From Pirellulales bacterium (lineage in GTDB: Bacteria; Planctomycetota; Planctomycetia; Pirellulales; JAEUIK01), in the NCBI GenBank assembly GCA_019694455.1, contig JAIBBY010000004.1, forward strand, positions 62,001 through 126,000: DNA of 64,000 nt, written 5' to 3'. The notes under the pieces are model-generated. The model saw only the letters and a program-made list of their open reading frames with translations. It was not told the DNA's origin and searched no databases. Shown here in pieces: positions 44,963-54,400 of this stretch (position 1 is its first letter; each line of letters opens with the position of its first letter). The position numbers and the translations under genes were made by a program.

Positions 44963-45886
44963 ATGAGAGCCCTGATTGGCGTGGATGGTTCCGCCGGCGC
45001 CGTCGAGGCGGTGCGTCAAACGGCTGCGCTATTGTCGGCCGATGGCGATTCCATCACCCTCTATTTTTCGCCTCCAGAGATTCGCTTGCCGCGACACTCC
45101 GTTCACGTGACCGACTTGGCGGACCGCGCCCGCCAGGCGCTGGCTCGCTCAGTGTTCGACGAAGCGCGAGCGCTGCTGCCGGAGCGGCTACGGTCTCGTG
45201 TCCAGACCGTAGTGGGGGGCGGAGACCCGCGCGACGAGTTGCCGCGACTAGCAGAGGAACTCGGAGCCGAGTTGATGGCCGTCGGCGCGCGCGGCGTTGG
45301 GCCGATCCGCGCCTTGCTCATCGGCAGCGTCTCGCAATCGTTGGCGCGCCACGCACCGCAGGCGCTGCTGGTCGCTCGTCGCAAGCCAGGCAAGGCCAGC
45401 GGGGGCGGCCACCGTGTTTTGATGCCCGTCGACAACCTCCCGGCCGCGCAGCGCGTGGTTGAGATATTGCATCGGCTGCATTGGCCGGCCGATTGTTCCG
45501 CCCGACTGATGCATGTGGTGGAGTCGCTCTTGGGCGGTGAACTGCCCAACTGGCTGGTCGAGGGGACAGAGCGCGCTCGCGACGAAGAATTGGCCCGCGC
45601 CTATCTCGCGGAGATCGAGCAGCGCAAGCGGGACAAGTTTCGCGAGTTGTCGGAGTTCCGCCCGCAACTGCCCAAGCCGTTTGCGGCCGAGCCGCCGATC
45701 GTGCTCGAGGGATATCCCGCCGAACAAATCCTAGCCACTGCCGCCGCGGACAACGCCGATCTGCTGATCATGGCCTCGAAGGAAAGTGGCGGCCTGGCTC
45801 GCTGGGTGCTTGGCAGCACCGCCGAGCGCGTGCTGACGCATGCCCCGTGCTCGGTGCTGTTGGTGCGTCTGCCTGAACATGGCTAA
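44963..45886 (+). CDS. Tandem-domain universal stress protein
   Basis: A 307-residue protein of two UspA domains. The first (MRALIGVDGSAGAVEAVRQTAALL ... AVGARGVGPIRALLIGSVSQSLARHAPQALLV) and the second (HRVLMPVDNLPAAQRVVEILHRL ... MASKESGGLARWVLGSTAERVLTHAPCSVLLV) both end with a USP signature. The G-2x-G nucleotide loop is clear in the first and altered in the second (KESGG). AGGAG lies about 9 bases before ATG 44963. It converges with the methyltransferase gene, 12 bp away. Confidence 0.9.
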   Translation: MRALIGVDGSAGAVEAVRQTAALLSADGDSITLYFSPPEIRLPRHSVHVTDLADRARQALARSVFDEARALLPERLRSRVQTVVGGGDPRDELPRLAEELGAELMAVGARGVGPIRALLIGSVSQSLARHAPQALLVARRKPGKASGGGHRVLMPVDNLPAAQRVVEILHRLHWPADCSARLMHVVESLLGGELPNWLVEGTERARDEELARAYLAEIEQRKRDKFRELSEFRPQLPKPFAAEPPIVLEGYPAEQILATAAADNADLLIMASKESGGLARWVLGSTAERVLTHAPCSVLLVRLPEHG

Positions 45887-45898
45887 CGGCGCTTGGCG

Positions 45899-46678
45899 TC
45901 AATCGGCGATGACGATCCAACCATTGGCGCGGATACGGCCCAGCGCCCAAGGCCGCGCCAGCGGACGCTGGCGCTCGGCGTCGAGCGGAATGACGCGGGC
46001 AATGCGAAATCCGGAACGTCGCAGCAAGCGGCGCATTTCGCCCAGCGAGAACAGGTGCAGTTGCACATTGGGAATGCCGCGATATTCGAATACTTTGTCG
46101 CCTGGCTCCAGGCCGCGGCTTCGTCCGCGACCCAGCAGCGACCCCAGCAGCCACCAGCGCCCTTGGGGGTCGAACAGGTTCTGCCAACGGTTATGCACAT
46201 GCAGCGCGAAGCGCCCGCCGGGCCGCAGGATTCGTCGGGCGTGCCGCAACACGCGCAGGCGATTGTCCAATCCGCGAATCATGCCAAGCGTGTTGAACAT
46301 GATCACGCAGTAATCGCACGATGCGTCGGCCAGGCAGTCGAGGTCGACCAGGTTGGCCTGCACGCGATCAATGGGCAGGCTTTCCGAATCCGCCTTTTTG
46401 CCAACGATTTGCAGCATGGGATGCGACAGGTCTACGGCCACACCGCGAAAGCCGCGCCGCGCAAACGCGACCAGCAAACGACCAGTGCCGCAGCCCAAAT
46501 CGACGATGGCGCCGGGGTGGCGAAATTCGTCGAGCAACACCGACTCGTCGAATGCGAAAAGCTGGTTGTAGGCGAAGTATTCGTCGTAGTCGTTGGCGAT
46601 ATGATCGGTGCGAGCATAGTCCCACATGCCGCGGCTAACGCCGCGCGGCAGGCGCCACTCTGGAACGCTGGAAACCAA
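45899..46678 (-). CDS. SAM-dependent methyltransferase, class I
   Basis: A 259-residue class I methyltransferase. Motif I is AIVDLGCGTGRLLVAFARRG with the acidic residue in VAVDLSHPML. DCLADASCDYCVIMFNTLGMIRG and ILRPGGRFALHVHNRW provide motifs II/III. The N-terminal DYARTDHIANDYDEYFAYNQLFAFDE resembles small-molecule methyltransferases of the YcgJ/UbiE-like group. The substrate is not evident. It runs opposite to the stress genes and lies 56 bp downstream of the subtilase-like gene. Confidence 0.82.
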   Translation of the reverse strand: MVSSVPEWRLPRGVSRGMWDYARTDHIANDYDEYFAYNQLFAFDESVLLDEFRHPGAIVDLGCGTGRLLVAFARRGFRGVAVDLSHPMLQIVGKKADSESLPIDRVQANLVDLDCLADASCDYCVIMFNTLGMIRGLDNRLRVLRHARRILRPGGRFALHVHNRWQNLFDPQGRWWLLGSLLGRGRSRGLEPGDKVFEYRGIPNVQLHLFSLGEMRRLLRRSGFRIARVIPLDAERQRPLARPWALGRIRANGWIVIAD

Positions 46679-46734
46679 GTTGATCGCCTATCCAGGCCCA
46701 GGGGGAGACACATCGAGAGGCCCGCTGGCCGCTG

Positions 46735-48447
46735 CTAGCGGCGAAACAGGAGCCAGCCCACCAGGCAGCCGACAAGCGCCAGGACTCCTGCCGCCGGCTC
46801 GGGTATGGGCAAGGCCGCGGCGCTTGGCAGTGGCGTGAAATTGTCGGCCCACAGCGTGTAGTCGGCGCCGTCCACAACGCCGTCGCCGTTAAAGTCGCCA
46901 TGCCAGAATGGTTGCGGCGATTGCTGGAAATGATCGGCCCAAATGGTGTAGTCGGCGCCATCGACAATCCCATTGCCGTTGGCATCGCCTTTCAGCACAA
47001 GATCAGCGTCCCAGGCCACGGCGAAATCGACTGGTTGATCGGTCGCCACCGTCAGCACGTAATGGCCGCTTTGCAGCGCGCGCTGAAAAATGTGCTCGAC
47101 GTTGTCGATGGTGGAAACACTCTCGTCAAGCATTGCGCCGCGGGTAAAGCCATCAGCGGCGAAAAGTCGAATGTCGACATTGGCGAGCGAAGGAGTGAAT
47201 GTGGCCGGATCGCCGCCCGATCCATGCTCGAACTCGATCTGGCGGTTCCAAGTGGCGATCGCAGAGAAGGTGAACGCCACATGCTCGGGATCGACGCTGA
47301 AGAAGTACTCGCGCTCGCCGGTGGGCAGGATGTTGGCAAAATCCCAGCCTACGCCACCGACTTCGGCCGCTCCATTGGCGGGTTGCTGGCCAGCGGTCAA
47401 AATTTGGTGCGATTCGTCGACATTAAGCTGTCCAGCGCCGTAGCGGAGATCGAGAGGTTGGGTGGTGGTATGCGACCAGTCGTCGGCCAGACTGGCCGTC
47501 GCGCCATCCAGGTCGAATGGCGACTTTTCGGCGCCGGCGAGCAGTACCGCCTTAATCGTTTCTGATTCGCGGGCGAATGAGTTGCCATTGGCGGAATCGA
47601 GCAAAAGCGCCGCCGCGCCTGAGACCCAACTGGTGGCAACGCTGGTATTCACCGCTGGCGCGACAATATCTGGCTTCGTACGGCCAGCCACGTCGATTGT
47701 GCTGGGGCCAAGCGAACTTTGTCCGTCGCTACGTCCCACGGCAATCGCGTTGTAGGCATTGCCCAGCACATCTGGCATGGTGGTCGACGCGCCGTTGTTG
47801 ATGCCCACCGCAGCGACAAAATTATCGCGTTCGATCATATAGTCGAAGCGGCGCAGCACGTCGGTGGCGGCGGCGACATCGGGCGCGCTGCCGTCGGTGT
47901 AATTGGCGATCCAACTATGATTTTGCACGTCGCGCGTTTCGATGGCCGGCGGCGCCGTCGATTCCAGCCGCAACACGTCGCTGGAGTACCAATCGTTGGC
48001 GTTGTAGATATCGGCCGCAAGCACGCCAGGCGCAAGGCCATCGGCGCCGTAGAAGTTGCGCGCCACATTGTTGGCGTGCTCCGACACCACGCCGCCACCC
48101 GTCTTATCGGTGATGGTCTTGCCCGCGAATTCAGGCAAAAGGTTGTTCACCATGTAATCGTTGGTGGAAGTGCGCGGCGCTTCGATCTGCGATACGGTGA
48201 CGCTGGCGCCGGTGGGCACCGCCGCGCCCAAGCGCGTGACAAGGTCGGTCAAACCAATAGCGTCGCGCTCGGCCTGGGTCGGGGCTCCGGCGAGGGCACA
48301 TGGCGCTAACGGTAGTGCGCTGAGCAGCAATATCAGCAACCAGACAGCCAACAACTTGCCAGCCGAAAGCAGCGCGCGCCGAGGCGCCGCGTCTGCCTTT
48401 GTGGGCGGGCAATGAGCTGGCAGCAACGGCGCACAGCGCTGGGCCAT
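46735..48447 (-). CDS. Secreted degenerate subtilase with dockerin repeats and PEP-CTERM anchor
   Basis: A 570-residue exported protein. A long signal region (LLSAGKLLAVWLLILLLSALPLAPCALA) precedes an S8-like domain: His is visible in VVSEHANNVARNFYG, and TKPDIVAPAVNTSVATSWVSGAAALL corresponds to the DIVAPG...GTSMAAPHVAG block but is shortened, with Ser kept and G and P replaced. The catalytic Asp strand reads VSQIEA, so activity is doubtful. Two dockerin-type calcium repeats follow (GDANGNGIVDGADYTIWADHF and GDFNGDGVVDGADYTLWADNF). The end IPEPAAGVLALVGCLVGWLLFRR is a PEP-CTERM sorting signal. Starts further upstream (ATG 48516) are possible. Confidence 0.85.
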   Translation of the reverse strand: MAQRCAPLLPAHCPPTKADAAPRRALLSAGKLLAVWLLILLLSALPLAPCALAGAPTQAERDAIGLTDLVTRLGAAVPTGASVTVSQIEAPRTSTNDYMVNNLLPEFAGKTITDKTGGGVVSEHANNVARNFYGADGLAPGVLAADIYNANDWYSSDVLRLESTAPPAIETRDVQNHSWIANYTDGSAPDVAAATDVLRRFDYMIERDNFVAAVGINNGASTTMPDVLGNAYNAIAVGRSDGQSSLGPSTIDVAGRTKPDIVAPAVNTSVATSWVSGAAALLLDSANGNSFARESETIKAVLLAGAEKSPFDLDGATASLADDWSHTTTQPLDLRYGAGQLNVDESHQILTAGQQPANGAAEVGGVGWDFANILPTGEREYFFSVDPEHVAFTFSAIATWNRQIEFEHGSGGDPATFTPSLANVDIRLFAADGFTRGAMLDESVSTIDNVEHIFQRALQSGHYVLTVATDQPVDFAVAWDADLVLKGDANGNGIVDGADYTIWADHFQQSPQPFWHGDFNGDGVVDGADYTLWADNFTPLPSAAALPIPEPAAGVLALVGCLVGWLLFRR

Positions 48448-48788
48448 TCGGAACTTGATAGACAAGGCAGATATCCGATGAGCTATGCCCCTGGTTGCAT
48501 CTTGCGCCCCAGGCATGCCGCTGACCAGCCCTGACGTCCGAAATAATCGACATCGAGAGCAGGAGGTGTCCAGCGCAACGGCCAATAGAGGCTAGTTTGT
48601 CTCCGAAGCCGGTGTCAACCGAAAATGTGATTGCTGCTATCGCAAGCTGGGTGCCGCGTGCCAACCGACTTTTGCGCTTCAGCCAACCGGCGCAAGCATG
48701 CGCGTCGCCATCTACCTATACTCAAGTGCCTTCAATCGCCGCGATTTGTCGCGGCCCCAGCGCCGCCAGCTTTTGCCCCAACACGCTC
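48448..48788. other. Divergent intergenic region with a 7-bp-stem hairpin
   Basis: GCCGCGA-TTTG-TCGCGGC (48738-48755) is a perfect hairpin ending 33 bp before the PLP-enzyme ATG, which itself lacks a clear Shine-Dalgarno. It could control translation or mark a 5' UTR. The rest shows nothing recognisable. Confidence 0.45.
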
Positions 48789-50147
48789 ATGCCAGAACCA
48801 ACGGTTGATCGATCCGAGGGAGACGTGAACCTTTCACAGCGGCGGGCCGACTGGCAGCGCCGAGCTCTCGACGACCAGACGCGAGAAGTGCTCGAAGAAG
48901 ACGCGCGCTGGTTCTTGCATCAATCGCTGTCCACACCCTGTTTGAACGCGCTGGCTCAATCACAAGGCGTGTTCATCGAAGACCTGCAAGGACGGCGCTA
49001 CCTTGATTTTCACGGCAACAATGTCCATCAGGTGGGATTCGCCAATCCGGCCGTCATCGCGGCAATCAAGTCCCAACTCGACGATCTTTCGTTTTGCACC
49101 CGCCGCTACGCGAATCAGCCGGCGATCGATCTCGCCAAAAAGTTGGCGTCCTTGGCGCCGGGCGACTTGAATCGCGTGCTGTTCTGTCCCAGCGGAACCG
49201 GCGCAATTGGCATGGCGCTCAAGCTTGCCCGCGTGGCTACGGGGCGCTACAAAACGATCTCCATGTGGGATTCGTTTCATGGCGCCTCACTCGACGCGAT
49301 TTCGGTGGGGGGCGAGGAGGTGTTTCGCGGGCGGATTGGACCGCTAATGGCGGGCGCCGAGCATGTGCCGCCGCCGGGAGAGTATCGTTGCCTGTGGGGC
49401 TGCGCCGCGCGCGGCGGCTGCGATCTTAAGTGCGCCGACTACATCGACTATGTGTTGCGACATGAGGGGGATGTGGCGGCTGTGATCGCCGAGCCAGTTC
49501 GCTGTACACCGTATATTCCGCATCCCGACTATTGGCGCCAGGTGCGGGCCGCCTGCAACCGGCACGGCGCGCTGCTCATCTTTGACGAGATTCCCACCGC
49601 GCTCGGGCGCACCGGCGCCATGTTCGCCTGCGAACACTTTGGCGTCGTGCCCGACATGCTGGTGCTCGGCAAGGGGCTGGGGGGCGGGATTTTGCCTTGG
49701 GCGGCGCTATTGGCCCGCGATGGCCTGAATGTGGCAGCCGACCGCGCGCTAGGGCACTACACACACGAAAAGAACCCAGTCTGCTGCGCGGCCGCACTGG
49801 CGACGATCGAATTCATCGAGCGCGAGGGGCTCGTGGAGCGTTCGCGGCTGTTGGGCGAGCATGCTATGGCCGAATTGAAGCGGTTGCAAGCACGGCATTC
49901 GCTAATAGGCGATGTGCGCGGAATTGGGTTGCTGTTGGGCATCGAACTGGTCAAAGACCGTGCTACGCGCGAGCCTGCCACTGACGCCGCTGAGCAGGTG
50001 CTTTACCGAGCGCTCGACCTGGGACTGAGCTTCAAGTTGACGATGGGCAGTATCATCACGCTCACACCCGCCCTGACGATCACTCGCGACGAGCTAGACG
50101 AGGCGATTGCCATCCTGGACCGCTGCCTGTCTGAGGTTGCCTGTTAG
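48789..50147 (+). CDS. Class-III PLP enzyme resembling (R)-1-hydroxy-2-aminoethylphosphonate ammonia-lyase (PbfA)
   Basis: A 452-residue fold-type-I PLP enzyme. It shows YLDFHGNNVHQVGFANPAV, the cofactor loop CPSGTGAIGMALKLARV, WDSFHGASLDAISVGGE, the DEIP pair (LLIFDEIPTALGRTG), and Lys295 in LGKGLGGG for the Schiff base. A Cys-rich insertion (RCLWGCAARGGCDLKC) and EGDVNLSQRRADW near the N-terminus match my recollection of the PbfA subgroup, which removes ammonia from 2-aminoethylphosphonate after hydroxylation. No phn genes are adjacent, so the role is inferred. The assignment to class-III aminotransferase-like enzymes is firm; PbfA function is moderately likely. The chosen ATG keeps the EGDVNLS region. 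Confidence 0.8.
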   Translation: MPEPTVDRSEGDVNLSQRRADWQRRALDDQTREVLEEDARWFLHQSLSTPCLNALAQSQGVFIEDLQGRRYLDFHGNNVHQVGFANPAVIAAIKSQLDDLSFCTRRYANQPAIDLAKKLASLAPGDLNRVLFCPSGTGAIGMALKLARVATGRYKTISMWDSFHGASLDAISVGGEEVFRGRIGPLMAGAEHVPPPGEYRCLWGCAARGGCDLKCADYIDYVLRHEGDVAAVIAEPVRCTPYIPHPDYWRQVRAACNRHGALLIFDEIPTALGRTGAMFACEHFGVVPDMLVLGKGLGGGILPWAALLARDGLNVAADRALGHYTHEKNPVCCAAALATIEFIEREGLVERSRLLGEHAMAELKRLQARHSLIGDVRGIGLLLGIELVKDRATREPATDAAEQVLYRALDLGLSFKLTMGSIITLTPALTITRDELDEAIAILDRCLSEVAC

Positions 50148-50174
50148 CGATTGATAGATCGCTCTGGCAGGCCA

Positions 50175-50753
50175 CTAAGCCAGTTCGGCGAGCATCTGGG
50201 CCAATAATTCCATGGGCAGCCCCACGACATTCGATTCACTGCCGTCAACGACGTGCAGCCAGCCGGTGCGGTCTTGATAACCGAATGCGCCTGCCTTGCC
50301 TTCCCACAATCCCGAACGGAGATAGTCATCGAGTTGAGTGCTCGAGAGGCGTTCCATGAGTAGCGTGGTGACGGCCACCTCGACGCGTGGCGGTCGAGTT
50401 GGATGATCCCAGAGGCAAAGGCCGCTGTAGACTCGATGTTCGCGACCGCTCAGCAGTTCCAGCATGCGACGGGCATGCGCCTCGTCGATGGGTTTGCCGA
50501 GTATTTGCCCCTGACACTCCGCCACGGTGTCGCAACCAAGGATCAACCCGCGATCGACGCGGCTGGTCACATCAGCCGCCTTTTGCATGGCCAGCCGGGC
50601 TACATAGGCGGGGGGGCTTTCTCCAGAGCAGATGCCGCATTCGGCGGCGTCGGCCGGATGCTGGATGGTGAATTGATAGCCGGCTTCTGTGAGAAGCTGG
50701 CATCGCCGAGGGGATCGACTCGCCAGGATCAATTGCGGGGCGAACTTAGCCAT
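50175..50753 (-). CDS. maf: Maf-family nucleoside triphosphate pyrophosphatase
   Basis: A 192-residue Maf protein. Signature motifs are present: LILASRSPRRCQLL, GCDTVAECQGQILGKP, RRMLELLSGREHRVYSGLCL, WEGKAGAFGYQ and VDGSESNVVGLP. Maf proteins hydrolyse non-canonical or canonical nucleotides such as dTTP, UTP or m7GTP to monophosphates and act as house-cleaning enzymes. The S-R-S-P-R-R loop and the conserved Asp of GCDT are intact. I start at ATG 50753; the frame to 50795 adds 14 unrelated residues. Confidence 0.92.
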   Translation of the reverse strand: MAKFAPQLILASRSPRRCQLLTEAGYQFTIQHPADAAECGICSGESPPAYVARLAMQKAADVTSRVDRGLILGCDTVAECQGQILGKPIDEAHARRMLELLSGREHRVYSGLCLWDHPTRPPRVEVAVTTLLMERLSSTQLDDYLRSGLWEGKAGAFGYQDRTGWLHVVDGSESNVVGLPMELLAQMLAELA

Positions 50754-51433
50754 GCGCTGCGTGCTCGCTGTACAAAAACGTATAAATCGCGGCAAAAAAT
50801 CGTTCGTGGCGCGAAACTTACGCGCACCGGCGAGTGTATCACCTATGGGTCATTAGCTTAGGTTCGTAGTGTTCGTAAGTAATGATACGACGGTTGGTTG
50901 TGAACACTCTGAAATTTTGGAGAAGTCGCGGCCGTTCGTTGACATCGGAAATTGCGGTGGTCATACTTAGTTCGCTAACTCTCCTCGGCAAAATGGCCTG
51001 CAATGCGGCTGCGTTTTCCCGTTCGCGGAAGCGTGGTTCGATGAGCAAGCCGCGGCCTCTCCCGCAGGGTCGCGTCCGACTCAACTAGTGCCTTTTTCGA
51101 TCAGCACAAACGTGGTTGTGTCGTATGCGCGCTGTCGGGCAGAAGGGCCGCTAAGCATATTCGTCGCCATTGGGTGAACGAGCCATGCAGCCGAGGCGTC
51201 GGAATCAGAGACTCGACTTGTTTGAGACGTGCCGATGTCGAATCGCTTGTCTTTCTCCCGCCGCTTTCGCCGCCCCTTTGTGTCACAGGCGCACTGGTTG
51301 TTTGCCAGTCCTGTCCGCTTTTAGAAGGAATCGCTGCGGCGATCGATCCGCCTGTTCCCGGTTTTTTGCGTCCCGCCAAGTATTGGCGATTCGCATGCTT
51401 GCTTGTTCGTCGTCATTTTAAGGAGATCCGACG
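50754..51433. other. Long leader/intergenic region before the synthase operon
   Basis: A 680-bp gap between the leftward maf and the rightward synthase. A direct repeat GTTCGTA...GTTCGTA lies near 50862-50876. The stretch around 50780-50900 is more AT-rich than its surroundings and could carry a promoter. AGGAG at 51421-51425 serves the synthase TTG start. Open frames crossing it lack motifs; I see no regulator gene. Confidence 0.5.
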
Positions 51434-54400
51434 TTGTCAGCGATCCTGGTCACAAGCCCTGCCCATCACTGCAATGCCTGGTTGGCGATTGCCGCCGCGC
51501 GTGCGGGCGAGATCGGGATTCTGGACCTGGGTTATGGCAGCTTTCCGGAGTCGTCGCGCGAGGCATTTGAGGAGTTGCAGCGCCACGTGGGCAAGGGGCG
51601 CCAATGGGGCGTACGCTGGGATCTATTGAGCGATCGCGCCCGCGATCCGGTGGTGCTTAAGGAACTGCTATTCGACGTCGAGTGCCCAACCTTGGTGTTG
51701 GGGGGATTGATCGGCTCTGGTTTGTCGCTGGCGGAGGTTCGCGAACAAACTCGTTCGATGGCCGCGCGGGTGCTGGTGGAGGCCTATACGCTGGCCGACG
51801 GGCTGGCGGCGGCCGAGGCGGGCTTCGATGGCGTCATCTTCAAAGGGCACGAAGCTGCTGGGCGCGTCGGTGGCGAATCGTCGTTCTTGTTGTTGCAGCG
51901 GGCACACGGACAGCTGACGATCCCGTATTGGATTCAGGGGGGCCTGGGCCCCGACACGGCGGCCGCCGCATTTTTGGCCGGCGCCACCGGAATTGTGCTT
52001 TCGGAGCAGTTGTGGCTGGCCACCGAATCGCCGCTGGACCCAGTGGAGCAACGCCGCTGGAAGCAACTCGACGGCAGCGAAACGGCCACAATCGGCGACG
52101 ACCAGCGAGCTTATCGGTTCTTCACCCGCAGCGGCCGCAGCACCTTTGAAGGCTTGCAGCGGTCGATCGCGGCGGGGGAGGACTGGGAGGCGTCGCTGCG
52201 AGATAACTTGACTACCGCCGCCGGCGATGCGGATCGCTTGGTTCCGCTGGGGCAAGAGATAGCCTTTGCACGGCGGCTTGCTGACAAGCACATCAACGTG
52301 GCCGGAATTCTGGCTGCGTACAAACGGCACATCGAAGAGAATCTATCACGCGCCAAACGCGACAAGGCCCTGTCGCCTCAGGGGCCACTGGCCAAGACGC
52401 TTGGCATTCGCTATCCGATCTTTCAAGGTCCCATGACGCGCGTGAGCGACGTCGCTGCCTTTGCCGACGCGGTGGCCACGCATGGTGGCATGCCATTTCT
52501 CGCGCTCTCGATGATGCGCGGCGACGAGTCGCACCGGTTGTTGGCCGAAACGGGCGAGCGGCTGGGCGACAAGCCGTGGGGCGTGGGCATTTTGGGCTTT
52601 GTGCCACCTGAGTTGCGCAACGCGCAGATGGACGCCATTTTGGCGGTGAAGCCGAAGTTCGCGATCATCGCCGGCGGTCGTCCGAGCCAGGCCAAGGACA
52701 TGGAGAGCGACGGCATCGCCAGCTTTTTGCACGTACCCTCGCCCGGCCTGCTGGAGGTCTTTCTCAGAGACGGCGCTCGCAAGTTCATCTTTGAAGGGCG
52801 CGAATGCGGAGGGCACGTTGGGCCGCGCTCCAGCTTTTGTCTGTGGCAATCGATCATCGATGTGCTGGTCGACGCGAACCTCGAACATCCGGATGATGTG
52901 CAAGTGGTGTTCGCGGGAGGCATACACGACGCGCTGTCGTCGGCCATGGTCGCCGCGCTGGCCGCGCCGCTCAGTTCGCGCGGCATGAAGATCGGCGTGC
53001 TGATGGGGACGGGGTACCTGTTCACGCACGAAGCGGTGGAATGCGGCGCCATCACCGAGGAGTTTCAGAAGCAAGCGATCTCCTGCGAGCACACCGTGCT
53101 GTTGGAGTCGGGCATTGGCCATGCCACGCGCTGCGTGAGGACCCCTTTCGCGGAAGAGTTCAATCGCGTCAAGCACGAGTTGATTTTGGCCGGTAAGTCG
53201 AGCGACGAGATCCGCATGGAACTCGAAATGCTCAACGTCGGCCGCTTGCGAGTCGCGTCGAAGGGGCGCGATCGTGGCAGCGATCCGCGGGCTGGTGGAC
53301 GCAGCGACCTGATCGAGGTCGATGTAGAGACGCAGCGTGAAAAAGGGATGTACATGATCGGCCAGGTGGCCGGCCTGCGTCACGAACCACTGCCCCTGTC
53401 GCGGTTTCACGACGAGGCCGCCGCCGGCAGCGTGACTTTGCTGGAAAAGCTGGCCACGCGACGGTTGCCGTGGCAGCGCGGGCCAGAATCGCAGCGCGCC
53501 AAGAGCGACGACATCGCGATTGTCGGCATGTCGTGCATGTTTCCGCAGGCGGCGAATCTGCGCGAGTATTGGCAAAACATCTTCCAGGCGGTCGACGCCG
53601 TGGAAGAAGTGCCCAAGGAACGCTGGAACGCCGACGACTATTTCGACCCCGACCGCTTCGCGCCGGACCGCATTTATTCCAAATGGGGCGGTTTCATCGG
53701 CAAGATGAAGTTCGACCCCATGAAATGGCGCATTCCGCCCGCCGCGCTCAAGAGCATCGAGCCGGTGCAGCTTCTTTCGCTGGAGGTTGCGGCGCGGGCG
53801 ATGGCCGACGCGGGCTATGACCGGCGCGATTTTCCGCGCGAGCGCGCCGGCGTGATCTTCGCGGCGGCCGGCTCGCATGACCTGGGTTCGGGTTATAGCT
53901 TCCGCACGATGATGCGGAACTATTTGCCGCTGGCCGAAGGATTGAGCGCGGAAGACCGGGAGCGCATCTTCGCCTCGCTGGAAGATCAACTGCCCGAGTG
54001 GACCGAGGACTCGTTCCCCGGCTTCTTGCTGAATGTGATCGCGGGGCGGATCGCGCGCGAATTCAATTTGAACGGCCCGAACTATGTGGTCGACGCGGCG
54101 TGCGCGGCGTCGCTGGCGGCGTTGCACGCGGCGATCGAGCAATTGCGCACGCACACTTCGGACATGATGTTGGTGGGGGCGGCCGACGCGACGAACAATC
54201 CGTTCTGCTATATGTGCTTCTGCAAGACGCACGCGCTGTCGCCGGGCGGTCGCTCGCGACCGTTCGACGACACGGCGGACGGCATTGGTTTGGGAGAGGG
54301 CATTGCGGTGGTGGTGTTGAAGCGGTTGGCCGACGCCGAACGCGACGGCGACCGCATTTACGCGGTAATCAAAGGCATAGGAAGTTCTAGCGATGGCAAG

